Source of the DNA: Pedobacter helvus
Lineage (GTDB): Bacteria > Bacteroidota > Bacteroidia > Sphingobacteriales > Sphingobacteriaceae
Direction of reading: 5' to 3'
Assembly (NCBI RefSeq): GCF_005925325.1
Contig: NZ_SRMP01000003.1
Coordinates: 501,210 to 565,209, forward strand
DNA: 64,000 bases
Of this stretch, positions 44,099 through 52,765 are shown in pieces (position 1 is the first letter of the stretch; each line of letters starts with the position of its first letter). A program made the position numbers and the translations under genes. The notes below the pieces were generated by a model. It searched no databases. It was not told where the DNA came from and saw only the letters and a program-made list of their open reading frames with translations.

Positions 44099-45409
44099 TT
44101 ATTCTTTAATCAATTCTCCTTCGTTGGTATTGTCGGTTTGGTCTTCAGTTTTTTTCAAAGGCACAATCCAAGTGGCAATAAAAGCCGGAATAGTTGCAAT
44201 GAGCACCCAAATGAAAAAGTCTTTGTAGCCCAAATAATCACTGATAGGGCCACTAATCATACTTGCCAACGTGTAGCCGAAATAAGTGATGGCGCTGCCA
44301 AAAGCATAATGAGCCATTTGGTATTTGCCTGGTGCAATTTGCTGCATAATAAAAAGGATGATACCAATGAAACCGAAACCGTAGCCAAAATGCTCGATAG
44401 CAACCGAACTGCCAATAATAAATAAGTTTGATGTTTGTGTAAATGCCAAGTAAGCGTATGTAATGAACGGCAGGTTAAAACAAGCACAAAGTAGCAGCAA
44501 GGTCTTGCGGTTCAATCCTTTGTTCGATACAAAATAACCTGCTGTTAACGAACCCAAAACGAAAGCAATAGTGCCATAAATACCTGTGAGCATACCTAGC
44601 GTTGCTTCGCTAAGTCCCAAACCACCAACATCTTTAGTGGCTTTAAAGAACAAAGGCATAATCTTAATGGCTTGTCCTTCTGCAAAGCGATATAAAACGA
44701 TGAATAAAATGCCAAACCAAATGTGTTTCTTTCTAAAAAAGCTAGTAATTACATCGCTTAAGGTTTGCCAAACTTGTGTCGTAGTTTGTACTTGAACTTG
44801 CGTTTGAGTTTGAGGTAACATCTTTTTGTTGTACAAACCCAGCAAAAACATCACAGCAGCATAAACCAATAATACTGTGGCCCAAGCTTTAGTGTTACCA
44901 TAAAGCGGAATAAGAACGCCTACTAAAAAGACCATTCCGCCGTTTGAGAATAACTTGGCAAAGTTGTAGAAGGTTCCTTGCCAGCCCACATATTTAGCTT
45001 GATCTTTGTTGCTTAATGATTGCAGGTACAAACCATCGGCAGCAATATCTTGCGTAGCACCTAGAAAGGCAATTAGTAAAAAAACAACTACCGAAGCAGC
45101 GAAGAAATTATCTAAAAACAATAAACCAGCGGCAACAGCGAACAGCAAACCGGCTAATATTTGTGAACCGTAAATATAGAATTTCTTGGTTTTGTACAAT
45201 TCCATAAACGGCCCCCAGAGTGGCTTAAAGCTCCAAGGTAATATGATGATGCCGGTGTAAACGGTAATCTCTGTATCTGAAAAACCCATGTTTTTGTACA
45301 AGAGCGAGAGCAATGTACCTCCCAATACCAAGTTGGGTAAACCCATGGCAAACCATGTGCTTGGTATCCAAAGAATGGGATTAATACTTTTTATTTTTAT
45401 TGGTTCCAC
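44099..45409 (-). CDS. MFS sugar/muropeptide-type importer (AmpG-like)
   Basis: A 436-residue inner-membrane protein with about twelve helices. The opening (PILWIPSTWFAMGLPNLVLGGTLLSLLYKNMGFSDTEITVYTGIIILPWSFKPLWGPFMEL) and FLGATQDIAADGLYLQSL fit the AmpG-like MFS branch, which imports N-acetylglucosamine-containing muropeptides in Enterobacteria. In this operon it most likely imports the released amino sugar or oligosaccharide. The start is a GTG at 45407-45409. The gene sits between the NagX-like gene and the two esterases. Confidence 0.85.
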   Translation of the reverse strand: MEPIKIKSINPILWIPSTWFAMGLPNLVLGGTLLSLLYKNMGFSDTEITVYTGIIILPWSFKPLWGPFMELYKTKKFYIYGSQILAGLLFAVAAGLLFLDNFFAASVVVFLLIAFLGATQDIAADGLYLQSLSNKDQAKYVGWQGTFYNFAKLFSNGGMVFLVGVLIPLYGNTKAWATVLLVYAAVMFLLGLYNKKMLPQTQTQVQVQTTTQVWQTLSDVITSFFRKKHIWFGILFIVLYRFAEGQAIKIMPLFFKATKDVGGLGLSEATLGMLTGIYGTIAFVLGSLTAGYFVSNKGLNRKTLLLLCACFNLPFITYAYLAFTQTSNLFIIGSSVAIEHFGYGFGFIGIILFIMQQIAPGKYQMAHYAFGSAITYFGYTLASMISGPISDYLGYKDFFIWVLIATIPAFIATWIVPLKKTEDQTDNTNEGELIKE

Positions 45410-45427
45410 TGTGTATATATTGATTTG

Positions 45428-46813
45428 TTAGGTTTTCCAGAAAAATTTGAGGCGTGTAAATAGAACGGTAATTAAGGCAACTATACCAGTAAAGATAACA
45501 CCTCTGGCAAAGCCGATAAAGGCACTGGTATTCATGGCATCTAAAAATGTAGAGAGCGTAGTAATTTTTAATAGTGGGATGAGGAATAAATTTCCTGCGG
45601 TGTAGGCAATCATTGGGTTTTTACCATTGGCTGCCAAAAAGTTAGTTACCGCTTTTAGATAGCCTAGCTTCTCCATTAAACTGAAAGCTAGTAAGGTTAG
45701 AAACGATAATCCAGAGCAAACAAAATAATAGCTATAAGTAGAGAAATCTTTCTTAATTCCTCCTTCGTAAGCTTCGAAAAATAGGCCGAGTACAAGAAGG
45801 TAGGCACCAGCGGTAATAATTCTATTGATCAACTCGCTTTGTTTTACGTCCCTGGCGAGAAGTAGTAAACACGCACAACCCAAAATGTTGATGAATAGGT
45901 TGATCTCTAGGGTTCTGGTGAATAATCCCCAAAGGTTTACAAAAACTAAGGCGATGGCAATTACCGCAATAAGGGATAATACTTTTTTAGAAGCTTGTTC
46001 TGTATTTTCATTCCTACTTTCTTTAATAAACCACTCACCAGCAAAGGTGCCCGGAATAATGATAAACAAGTATTTCAAATAGTAGAACTTGTAAAGCCAG
46101 TCGGCTGGAGTAGTGTTAAAGACCATTTGATTAATACTCCCGTCTTCTTTGGAAGCTAGAAACACTGCCATCACGAAAGGCAAAACGGCAATTCGCCAAA
46201 TCGGCAGCTTGCGGGTGAAGTACCAAATCAACCCACCAAAAAAAGCCATATTAGCCAGTACAATGATGATGATATCGCTTTTGGCTAAGCTGAAATCGCC
46301 ATAGGCAAAAGAGTAGAAACCCAAGAAAGCAATTGCTAAAATAATACCAATGGCTTTAAAAGCAATGGCAAGCTTGGTGTTTATAAATGAATTCCAGTTA
46401 CCATAAATAAGGAACAGACAGACAAATGCCGCAATTGAAATGAGGTGTGTTAAGGTGCTCGGTGTTTTTTCCATTACCCAAGCCCTGGCGTGAAAAGTAA
46501 AAATAGCGAAGAATGCCAACAGCACTAATCGGGTAAATAACTGTATGAATATTTTGTGGAATGGTTCCGTATCTGCTTTTTTGTTTAATGCCAATGGGAT
46601 TGCCGCTCCCATAGAAAATAAGAAAAAAGGAAATACTAAATCTACCCAAGTAATACCAGGTAAATTAGGATTGAAAATATGCGTAGGCGGCGGAGTTTGT
46701 GCATGAAACATCCAAGCTGGCATCATATCGCCAAAGGCAATGCTACTAGAGAGCACCATACAAAGTATGGCAAGCCCTCTAAAAGCATCTAGACTATTTA
46801 AACGTTTATTCAT
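45428..46813 (-). CDS. nagX: NagX-like DUF5009 membrane acyltransferase
   Basis: A 461-residue membrane protein of about eleven helices. RLNSLDAFRGLAILCMVLSSSIAFG and GITWVDLVFPFFLFSMGAAIPLAL are hallmarks of DUF5009/COG4299, related to the human lysosomal acetyltransferase HGSNAT, which acetylates terminal glucosamine across the membrane. COG4299 proteins, called NagX, recur in N-acetylglucosamine regulons of Proteobacteria. It is in the operon with SusC/SusD and the MFS importer. A role in re-acetylating glucosamine so that hexosaminidase can act is inference. Confidence 0.82.
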   Translation of the reverse strand: MNKRLNSLDAFRGLAILCMVLSSSIAFGDMMPAWMFHAQTPPPTHIFNPNLPGITWVDLVFPFFLFSMGAAIPLALNKKADTEPFHKIFIQLFTRLVLLAFFAIFTFHARAWVMEKTPSTLTHLISIAAFVCLFLIYGNWNSFINTKLAIAFKAIGIILAIAFLGFYSFAYGDFSLAKSDIIIIVLANMAFFGGLIWYFTRKLPIWRIAVLPFVMAVFLASKEDGSINQMVFNTTPADWLYKFYYLKYLFIIIPGTFAGEWFIKESRNENTEQASKKVLSLIAVIAIALVFVNLWGLFTRTLEINLFINILGCACLLLLARDVKQSELINRIITAGAYLLVLGLFFEAYEGGIKKDFSTYSYYFVCSGLSFLTLLAFSLMEKLGYLKAVTNFLAANGKNPMIAYTAGNLFLIPLLKITTLSTFLDAMNTSAFIGFARGVIFTGIVALITVLFTRLKFFWKT

Positions 46814-46827
46814 TTATGATTTTGACG

Positions 46828-47739
46828 TTATTTAACAGTCACGGTTAACTCTCTTACCACCTCTTTAACGTTTCCGTTTAAGCTATTTTTACCTACAAAG
46901 GTTACGGTGTAAGTTCCCGCTTTAGAGAACTTAAATTTATAGTTCTTCATTCCTTCTCTGTAAGCTTTAATGTTTACGCTCTTATCTGGATTAACTTTAT
47001 TAGGGAAAATCGCTCGGGTAATCACCCAGTCTTCAGATTCACTTGTGGTACTATTTGGAGCAAAATAAAGGAACGGGGTAGTCGACTGAATTACCCACTT
47101 ATTCGCTGTATTTTTTACATCTATGCCAATCCAACCCGCTGTTGTAACTGTTGAAATAGGTACCGTAGCATTAGCTGTTTTATTGGTTAGATTAAACGCT
47201 GGTACCCTCCAAGTTCTTCCTCCAAGTGCCGCTGTAGCGCTAGATTGGGCCACATATTTAAATGCGAAAAAAATAGGTTTTCCAGACACCACCAAACTTG
47301 ATAAATCTACGTCTTCAGAAGCCGTAACCGCACTATTTGTACTACCAACATCGGGCGCCAAAGTAAATTTGTTGGTGATGTCTGTCCATTTTGCTGCTTG
47401 TAATCCTGCTACCGTATAAATGTTATCAAAATCTGTAGAATACATTAAGGCAAGATTATTTTTCTGCGAAGCGAAAACAACTTGTGTAGAAATATTTAAA
47501 TGTAGCTTTCCGTCAGTTGATTCTAGCCGATTTCTATAACGATATTCACTACCTGCCTCACCTGAGTAAAAGCCAATTACATCTGCATAGCCATCTATTT
47601 TGAATTCCACAGAATCTGCTACATTGTATTCTGCCTTGGCAGTACTTACACTAAATGTAGGTTCGTCCGGAGTATCTTTTTTACAAGCATAAACGCTGGT
47701 AATTAATAGTGCGCCAAGTATATATGTTAGTTTATTCAT
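46828..47739 (-). CDS. DUF5017 domain lipoprotein
   Basis: A 303-residue lipoprotein: the signal ends at SVYAC, with Cys 19 lipidated and then KKDTPDEPTF. VEFKIDGYADVIGFYSGEAGSEYRYRNR is the DUF5017 opening, a PKD/Ig-like domain that precedes a discoidin-like second half (SVNIKAYREGMKNYKFKFSKAGTYTVTFVGKNS). It is directly downstream of SusD, the usual place for surface glycan-binding proteins (SusE/SusF analogues) in such loci, so sugar binding at the outer surface is expected. Confidence 0.85.
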   Translation of the reverse strand: MNKLTYILGALLITSVYACKKDTPDEPTFSVSTAKAEYNVADSVEFKIDGYADVIGFYSGEAGSEYRYRNRLESTDGKLHLNISTQVVFASQKNNLALMYSTDFDNIYTVAGLQAAKWTDITNKFTLAPDVGSTNSAVTASEDVDLSSLVVSGKPIFFAFKYVAQSSATAALGGRTWRVPAFNLTNKTANATVPISTVTTAGWIGIDVKNTANKWVIQSTTPFLYFAPNSTTSESEDWVITRAIFPNKVNPDKSVNIKAYREGMKNYKFKFSKAGTYTVTFVGKNSLNGNVKEVVRELTVTVK

Positions 47740-47763
47740 GACTGTTTTTTTTATAATTAATAA

Positions 47764-49563
47764 CTACCATCCTTTATTTGGAATAATTAACCTATTTAAG
47801 CTAAGCTCCGAAGCTGGTATAGCAAATAATGTGTCTTTTTCTGATACATTCTGAGCAGATTTAGCTGCATAAGTATAAGCCGCTGGTGCTGTGGTAGCGA
47901 TTTCGTTGGCTATACTTTTCATTGTAGGATAGAAAATTCCCCAACGAATGAGGTCGAACCTTCTTAAGCCTTCGTAACCTAGCTCCCAAGATCTTTCGTT
48001 TCTAACTGCTGCACGGAAATCTTCTTTCGTTGAAGTATTTGCTGTAGTTAAATCGTTATTTGCGGTTTGGGTGTTGGTTAGCACAGCGGTTACTGTTGCG
48101 CCCGTTCCGCCGCCGCCGGTAACCGTTACTGTTGGTGCCGATGTATATCCAGAACCCATATCTGTAATAAATATTGCTGCTAGTTGACCATTGGTATTAT
48201 ATGCAGAAGTAGCTTTTGCCCCTGTTCCTCCACCTCCACTAATTGTTATTGTAGGGGGAGAAGTATATCCAGTACCGCCGTTTGTTATGATAAAAGATTT
48301 CACCATTTCTCCGTTGGTTAGGGTTTTCCCAAAAGCACGACGACGAACTTCGTTAATGGCATCAAAGGCTTTTACAGTTGGCCCATTCATTTCATTTTCT
48401 GCTTCAGCAAGCATCAACAATACATCAGAGTATCTCAACAAAGGAAAGTTGATGGTAGTAGTTCCATTGAATTTTGGTGAAGTTGTTTCATATTCACGTC
48501 TCCATTTTGCATCGTAACGGTTATAAATCTGCGATGGGGAATACGCAAGCCTACTATTATCAGTAGCATAAGAATAAGGACTAATGTTCCAATCTCTGCG
48601 CAAATCTCCATCTGCAAAGCTTTTGTAATATCGCTCTGTGGTGTGTTTAGCTCCGTAACTGTAGCCAATTGTAGCGTTAGCACCAATACCGTTAATAGAA
48701 CCTAAAGATCCATCTTCTTCTTGCGTTCCATTTTTTCTATTGAATTCAACTTCCCAAATCGATTCTTTGGTATCGTATTTATCCTGGCACATGTTAATGA
48801 ATACTTGAGAGTAGCTTGGATTTAAGCTGTGACCGGCAGTTTTCACTTTCTCAGCCCATTTTACCACTTCTGCATAGCGAGAAACGTCTCTAAGTGGAGC
48901 ACCAGCCATTTTCAGATTTACTCTTGCCAGTAACCCCCAAACTACAGACTTCGTAACACGACCTGCATGATTGTAGTTAGAAATTGGATTAACCAACTCT
49001 GCAGCAGTCTCCATGTCCTTTACAATTTGCTCATAATTTGTTTTGTAGGGGCTATTTGGAAAATGTGTATCGCTAGGAGATTTTGTAGAAGCTAGACGTA
49101 AAGGAACATTTCCCCAGTTGCTCGTCAGCACAAAGTGGTAATAGGCTCTCAAAAATAAAGCTTCACCCCTTGCTGCTTCCTTCTTTGCTGGATCCATGGT
49201 TGCTTTGTCAATATTTTCTAAAAGCATGTTTGCCCTATTGATACCGTTATACAAAGTTGTCCAAGCATCTGTTAGTTTTGTATCTGATGGGTTATAGTTG
49301 TACAAACCAATATCTTGAGTCCAAGAAGACAAGGCGATGAAAGCATCATCTGCTACATCCATCTCAAAATAAAGGTATCTACCATAAGTGGCCGTTTTTC
49401 CCAACGGGTCGTAAACTCCTGTTAAAGCTGCATTAATATCAGCTTCTGTATTATAGTAATTTGCCGGAGCTAACGAGTCGGTAGGCTTAAGATCTAAGAA
49501 CTTTTTACAAGAACTTAGTGACAGCGTCGAAATTAAACCTAAAAATAAAATACGTTTCATCAT
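47764..49563 (-). CDS. SusD/RagB family nutrient-binding lipoprotein with a repeat insertion
   Basis: A 599-residue surface lipoprotein (lipobox SLSSC) that caps the SusC transporter and binds glycan. SusD features: the N-terminal LDLKPTDSLAPANYYNTEADINAALTGVYDP, TPR-like helical pairs, and the C-terminal VRNERSWELGYEGLRRFDLIRWG. Residues about 421-505 hold two copies of a Gly-rich unit (GGTGYTSPPTITISGGGGTGA and GSGYTSAPTVTVTGGGGTGA), spaced about 41 residues, which are not part of the SusD fold. It starts 23 bases after SusC. Confidence 0.93.
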   Translation of the reverse strand: MMKRILFLGLISTLSLSSCKKFLDLKPTDSLAPANYYNTEADINAALTGVYDPLGKTATYGRYLYFEMDVADDAFIALSSWTQDIGLYNYNPSDTKLTDAWTTLYNGINRANMLLENIDKATMDPAKKEAARGEALFLRAYYHFVLTSNWGNVPLRLASTKSPSDTHFPNSPYKTNYEQIVKDMETAAELVNPISNYNHAGRVTKSVVWGLLARVNLKMAGAPLRDVSRYAEVVKWAEKVKTAGHSLNPSYSQVFINMCQDKYDTKESIWEVEFNRKNGTQEEDGSLGSINGIGANATIGYSYGAKHTTERYYKSFADGDLRRDWNISPYSYATDNSRLAYSPSQIYNRYDAKWRREYETTSPKFNGTTTINFPLLRYSDVLLMLAEAENEMNGPTVKAFDAINEVRRRAFGKTLTNGEMVKSFIITNGGTGYTSPPTITISGGGGTGAKATSAYNTNGQLAAIFITDMGSGYTSAPTVTVTGGGGTGATVTAVLTNTQTANNDLTTANTSTKEDFRAAVRNERSWELGYEGLRRFDLIRWGIFYPTMKSIANEIATTAPAAYTYAAKSAQNVSEKDTLFAIPASELSLNRLIIPNKGW

Positions 49564-49586
49564 TTTTATATCTATTTAAATAATGA

Positions 49587-52500
49587 TTAAAAAGTTGTGT
49601 TAATACCAAAAGTGATTGTACGGGCTCTAGGATAGGCCGAATAATCGAAACCAGGAGTTAATGCACTGTTTCTAACAGATACTTCAGGGTCGTAACCCGA
49701 ATAGTTAGTCCAAGTATATAAGTTTTGAGCCGAGACATAAACTCTTCCAGTTTTGAAAACTTTTGATTTCTGTAACCATCCGGAAGGCAATTTATAACCT
49801 AAAGAAACAGTTTTTAGCCTCAAGAAAGAGCCATCTTCAATGATACGGGTTGAGTATGCCTTTAAAGATGAACCTCTACCTGCCGCTACACCTGGCATAT
49901 CAGAGTTGGGGTTTTCTGGAGACCAACGATCTGCGTAAGTAGCATACTGATTGTAGCCATATTTGTAAGAAGATTCGAACATAATACGGTTGGCATTAAT
50001 GATATCGTTACCGTAAGACCATTGGAAAAATATGCCAAGATCAAAGCCTTTATAGCTGAAGTTATTAGAGAAACCACCAACATGCACTGGATTTGGATTG
50101 CCAATGATAGTTTTATCTGATTCTGTAATTTGACCATCGCCATCAAGATCGATGTATTTTACATCACCAGGTTTTACATTTGTCCTAGAACCACCGTTAG
50201 AAGGTACATTATCTTTTAGTGTGTAGTTTCCTCCTAACAGATCGAAATCTTCATATTTATAGGTTCCTGCATAAATTAAACCATAAAATTGAGCAATAGG
50301 ATTATTCAATTTGGCCATGTAGCCACCTATATTTTTCCAATCATCACCCCAACCTTGCGCAGTTTCTATGTACAATTGGTTATCGGTTAATTTAAGTAGT
50401 TTGTTTCTATTAAAGGCAATATTGAAAGAAGTGTTCCAAGTGAAGTCTTTATTTTGTATCGGAGTGGCTCCAATGGTGATTTCTAAACCTTGATTTTTAA
50501 CTTTTCCAATGTTTCTAAAAACCCTATTGTAGCCAGAACTAGGAGACATTCCTGCATTTAAAAGTAGATCGTCAGTAATTTTTCTATAAACATCTAATTC
50601 TAAGGTCAACCTTTGTTTAAAGAAACCTAAATCTAAACCAATATCGGTCTGCTTAGTACTCTCCCATTTTAAATCGGCATTACCTAGAGATGAGTACATC
50701 AAACCTTTACTATCTGCACCTCCAAAGGTATAACTAGGATAATTGTTAGGAACGTAGGCATCTGAATTGGCAAAGGCTAATGCCGGATGTGCAGCATAAT
50801 TGCCTATGCCATTATTTCCCGTAATACCATAAGATACACGTAGTTTAGCGTTAGAAACTACTTTGATGTTCTTCATGAACTGCTCATTGTTAATTTGCCA
50901 AGCAAATGCTCCCGAAGGAAAATATCCCCATCTGTTTTTACCCATGAAGCGAGAAGAACCATCGGCACGCATGGTCGCCGTAAATAAGTATCTGTCGGTA
51001 AGTTTATAATTAGCTCTTGCTAAAAAACTGGCCATGTGGTGCATGCCTGTTCCCGAAACAATACCTAAGGGGTTTCCTTCGTCAAGACCACTTAAACCCA
51101 AACTCTCGTTTGGCAACAAAACTGCGGTAGCACCAAAGTTGGTAAATTTGCTTTCCTCAATGGTGAAACCACCCTGTAGATCGAGATAGTTATTTTGGTT
51201 AAATCTTTTGGCGTAATTTAACGTAGAATAACTTTGCCATGTGTTAGAATTGAAATAGGTTTTGCTACCGTTAACCAAATAATTTCCGGTAATACCACTT
51301 CTAGACATAGAGCCATTGAAAAGATCATAAACCCTGTTACCCTTGTTTAAGCTGGCTACAGTTTTAAATCTCAGTTCTTTAGTGATTTCATACTCTAAAA
51401 ATCCACTTGCCGCCAAGTTTTCTCCAGAATTCTCTCTTAATTCATTTTTAACGGTTAGTACCGGGTTGAAAGTAAAGTTACTTCCTTGTTCAACTTCCGG
51501 ATCGTTTGCCAAGTCTAACAAATTAACATTAGGGTTTACCGCCAAAGGTCTAAAAGCCCAAACGCTAAATAAAAGGTTAATCTCATTGCTGAAATTACCA
51601 GTAGAAGTTGGGCTACCAAAATTCTTTACCCCCGAATAGGTAGCCGTCAACCCTACTTTTAATCTATCATTTACTTCTTGATCTAAAGAGAACTTACCTT
51701 GCAAGCGGTTAAATCCTGAGTTTAATAAAATACCATCTTGGCCTGTATAAGAAAGTGAAGCACTATATTTTGTCTTTTTATTTCCTCCCATTAAGTTTAG
51801 GTAATGGTTTTGCATCGGAGCAACTCGAGTCACTTCATCTTCCCAATTAATACCTTTTACACCAGCGTAGCTGTCTAAGGTCATGTTATTAACGAAATAA
51901 AGATTTTTAGTTCTAACAGGATCTATCTCATTTTGAAGTTTAACAAACTCGTATGGAGAAAGGGATCGTACTCTTTTATTATTCTCCTGCAAACCATAAT
52001 AGCCGTTATAGTTGATAACCGGTGTACCTTCTTTACCACGTTTAGTAGTTACGATAATAACACCGTTAGAGCCCCTTGCTCCATAAATAGCTGTAGAAGA
52101 CGCATCTTTTAAAATATTGATTGATTCGATATCATTTGGATCAATAGTATTTAGCGGATTTACCGAAAGATTACTAGGATCTTCGAAAATGATACCGTCA
52201 ATTACAACTAAGGGATAGTTGCTTTGTGTTACTGAGTTGTTACCACGAATAGTGATATTAATTGGAGCGCCTGGCTGACCTTCACTTGAGGTTACTTGCA
52301 CACCCGCCACACGGCCAGCTAAGGCTTCGTCAAATGATTTTACGGGTGCTTTTTGTAAGTCCGAAATACTCACCGTACCTACCGAACCCGTCAAGTCTTT
52401 TTTAGTAGTAGTACCGTAACCAATTACCACCACATCATTAAGTGTAGATATACTTGATTTTAAAGATACGTTGATCACATTGCCAGCAACTGCCGCCTCT

Positions 52501-52763
52501 TTTGGCTCGTAGCCCAGATAACTAAAAACTAATGTAGTTGAGCCCGTAGGAACAGCAATTTGAAATTTGCCGTCCTGATTGGTAGTGGTGCTTACTTTTG
52601 TACCTTTTACCAATACACTCACGCCGGTAAGAATTTCACCTTGGTCGTCTTTTACTGTTCCGCTAACGTTTGTCTGCGCCATTACCGAGGCAGAAAAAGT
52701 AAGCAGCAATAAAGCTAGCAAAGCGAGAAATCTTCCTTTTCTAATTGAAAATCGTTTCTTCAT
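49587..52763 (-). CDS. SusC/RagA TonB-dependent glycan importer
   Basis: A 1058-residue outer-membrane protein. Signal peptide ends SVMAQ (about 30); a carboxypeptidase-regulatory-like domain (TNVSGTVKDDQGEILTGVSVLVKG) spans 31-110; the plug follows (TTKKDLTGSVGTVSISDLQ, EALAGRVAGVQVTSSEGQPGAPINITIRG, YPLVVIDG); then the barrel to the C-terminal ARTITFGINTTF. It imports oligosaccharides using TonB energy together with the neighbouring SusD lid. The FAD oxidoreductase gene ends 2 bases upstream. SusC length is normal (about 1000-1100). Confidence 0.95.
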   Translation of the reverse strand: MKKRFSIRKGRFLALLALLLLTFSASVMAQTNVSGTVKDDQGEILTGVSVLVKGTKVSTTTNQDGKFQIAVPTGSTTLVFSYLGYEPKEAAVAGNVINVSLKSSISTLNDVVVIGYGTTTKKDLTGSVGTVSISDLQKAPVKSFDEALAGRVAGVQVTSSEGQPGAPINITIRGNNSVTQSNYPLVVIDGIIFEDPSNLSVNPLNTIDPNDIESINILKDASSTAIYGARGSNGVIIVTTKRGKEGTPVINYNGYYGLQENNKRVRSLSPYEFVKLQNEIDPVRTKNLYFVNNMTLDSYAGVKGINWEDEVTRVAPMQNHYLNLMGGNKKTKYSASLSYTGQDGILLNSGFNRLQGKFSLDQEVNDRLKVGLTATYSGVKNFGSPTSTGNFSNEINLLFSVWAFRPLAVNPNVNLLDLANDPEVEQGSNFTFNPVLTVKNELRENSGENLAASGFLEYEITKELRFKTVASLNKGNRVYDLFNGSMSRSGITGNYLVNGSKTYFNSNTWQSYSTLNYAKRFNQNNYLDLQGGFTIEESKFTNFGATAVLLPNESLGLSGLDEGNPLGIVSGTGMHHMASFLARANYKLTDRYLFTATMRADGSSRFMGKNRWGYFPSGAFAWQINNEQFMKNIKVVSNAKLRVSYGITGNNGIGNYAAHPALAFANSDAYVPNNYPSYTFGGADSKGLMYSSLGNADLKWESTKQTDIGLDLGFFKQRLTLELDVYRKITDDLLLNAGMSPSSGYNRVFRNIGKVKNQGLEITIGATPIQNKDFTWNTSFNIAFNRNKLLKLTDNQLYIETAQGWGDDWKNIGGYMAKLNNPIAQFYGLIYAGTYKYEDFDLLGGNYTLKDNVPSNGGSRTNVKPGDVKYIDLDGDGQITESDKTIIGNPNPVHVGGFSNNFSYKGFDLGIFFQWSYGNDIINANRIMFESSYKYGYNQYATYADRWSPENPNSDMPGVAAGRGSSLKAYSTRIIEDGSFLRLKTVSLGYKLPSGWLQKSKVFKTGRVYVSAQNLYTWTNYSGYDPEVSVRNSALTPGFDYSAYPRARTITFGINTTF

Positions 52764-52765
52764 GG

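Noticed and set aside
40582..46813. Naming the locus a sialic-acid (nan) operon
   Set aside because: AGE, MFS, esterases and SusC/D match the Bacteroides plan, but no NanL lyase or sialidase is seen, and the AGE and MFS families are broad.
48060..48310. Tandem DNA repeat or assembly artefact in the SusD gene
   Set aside because: The two Gly-rich units differ at many codons and keep the frame; this is a protein-level repeat.
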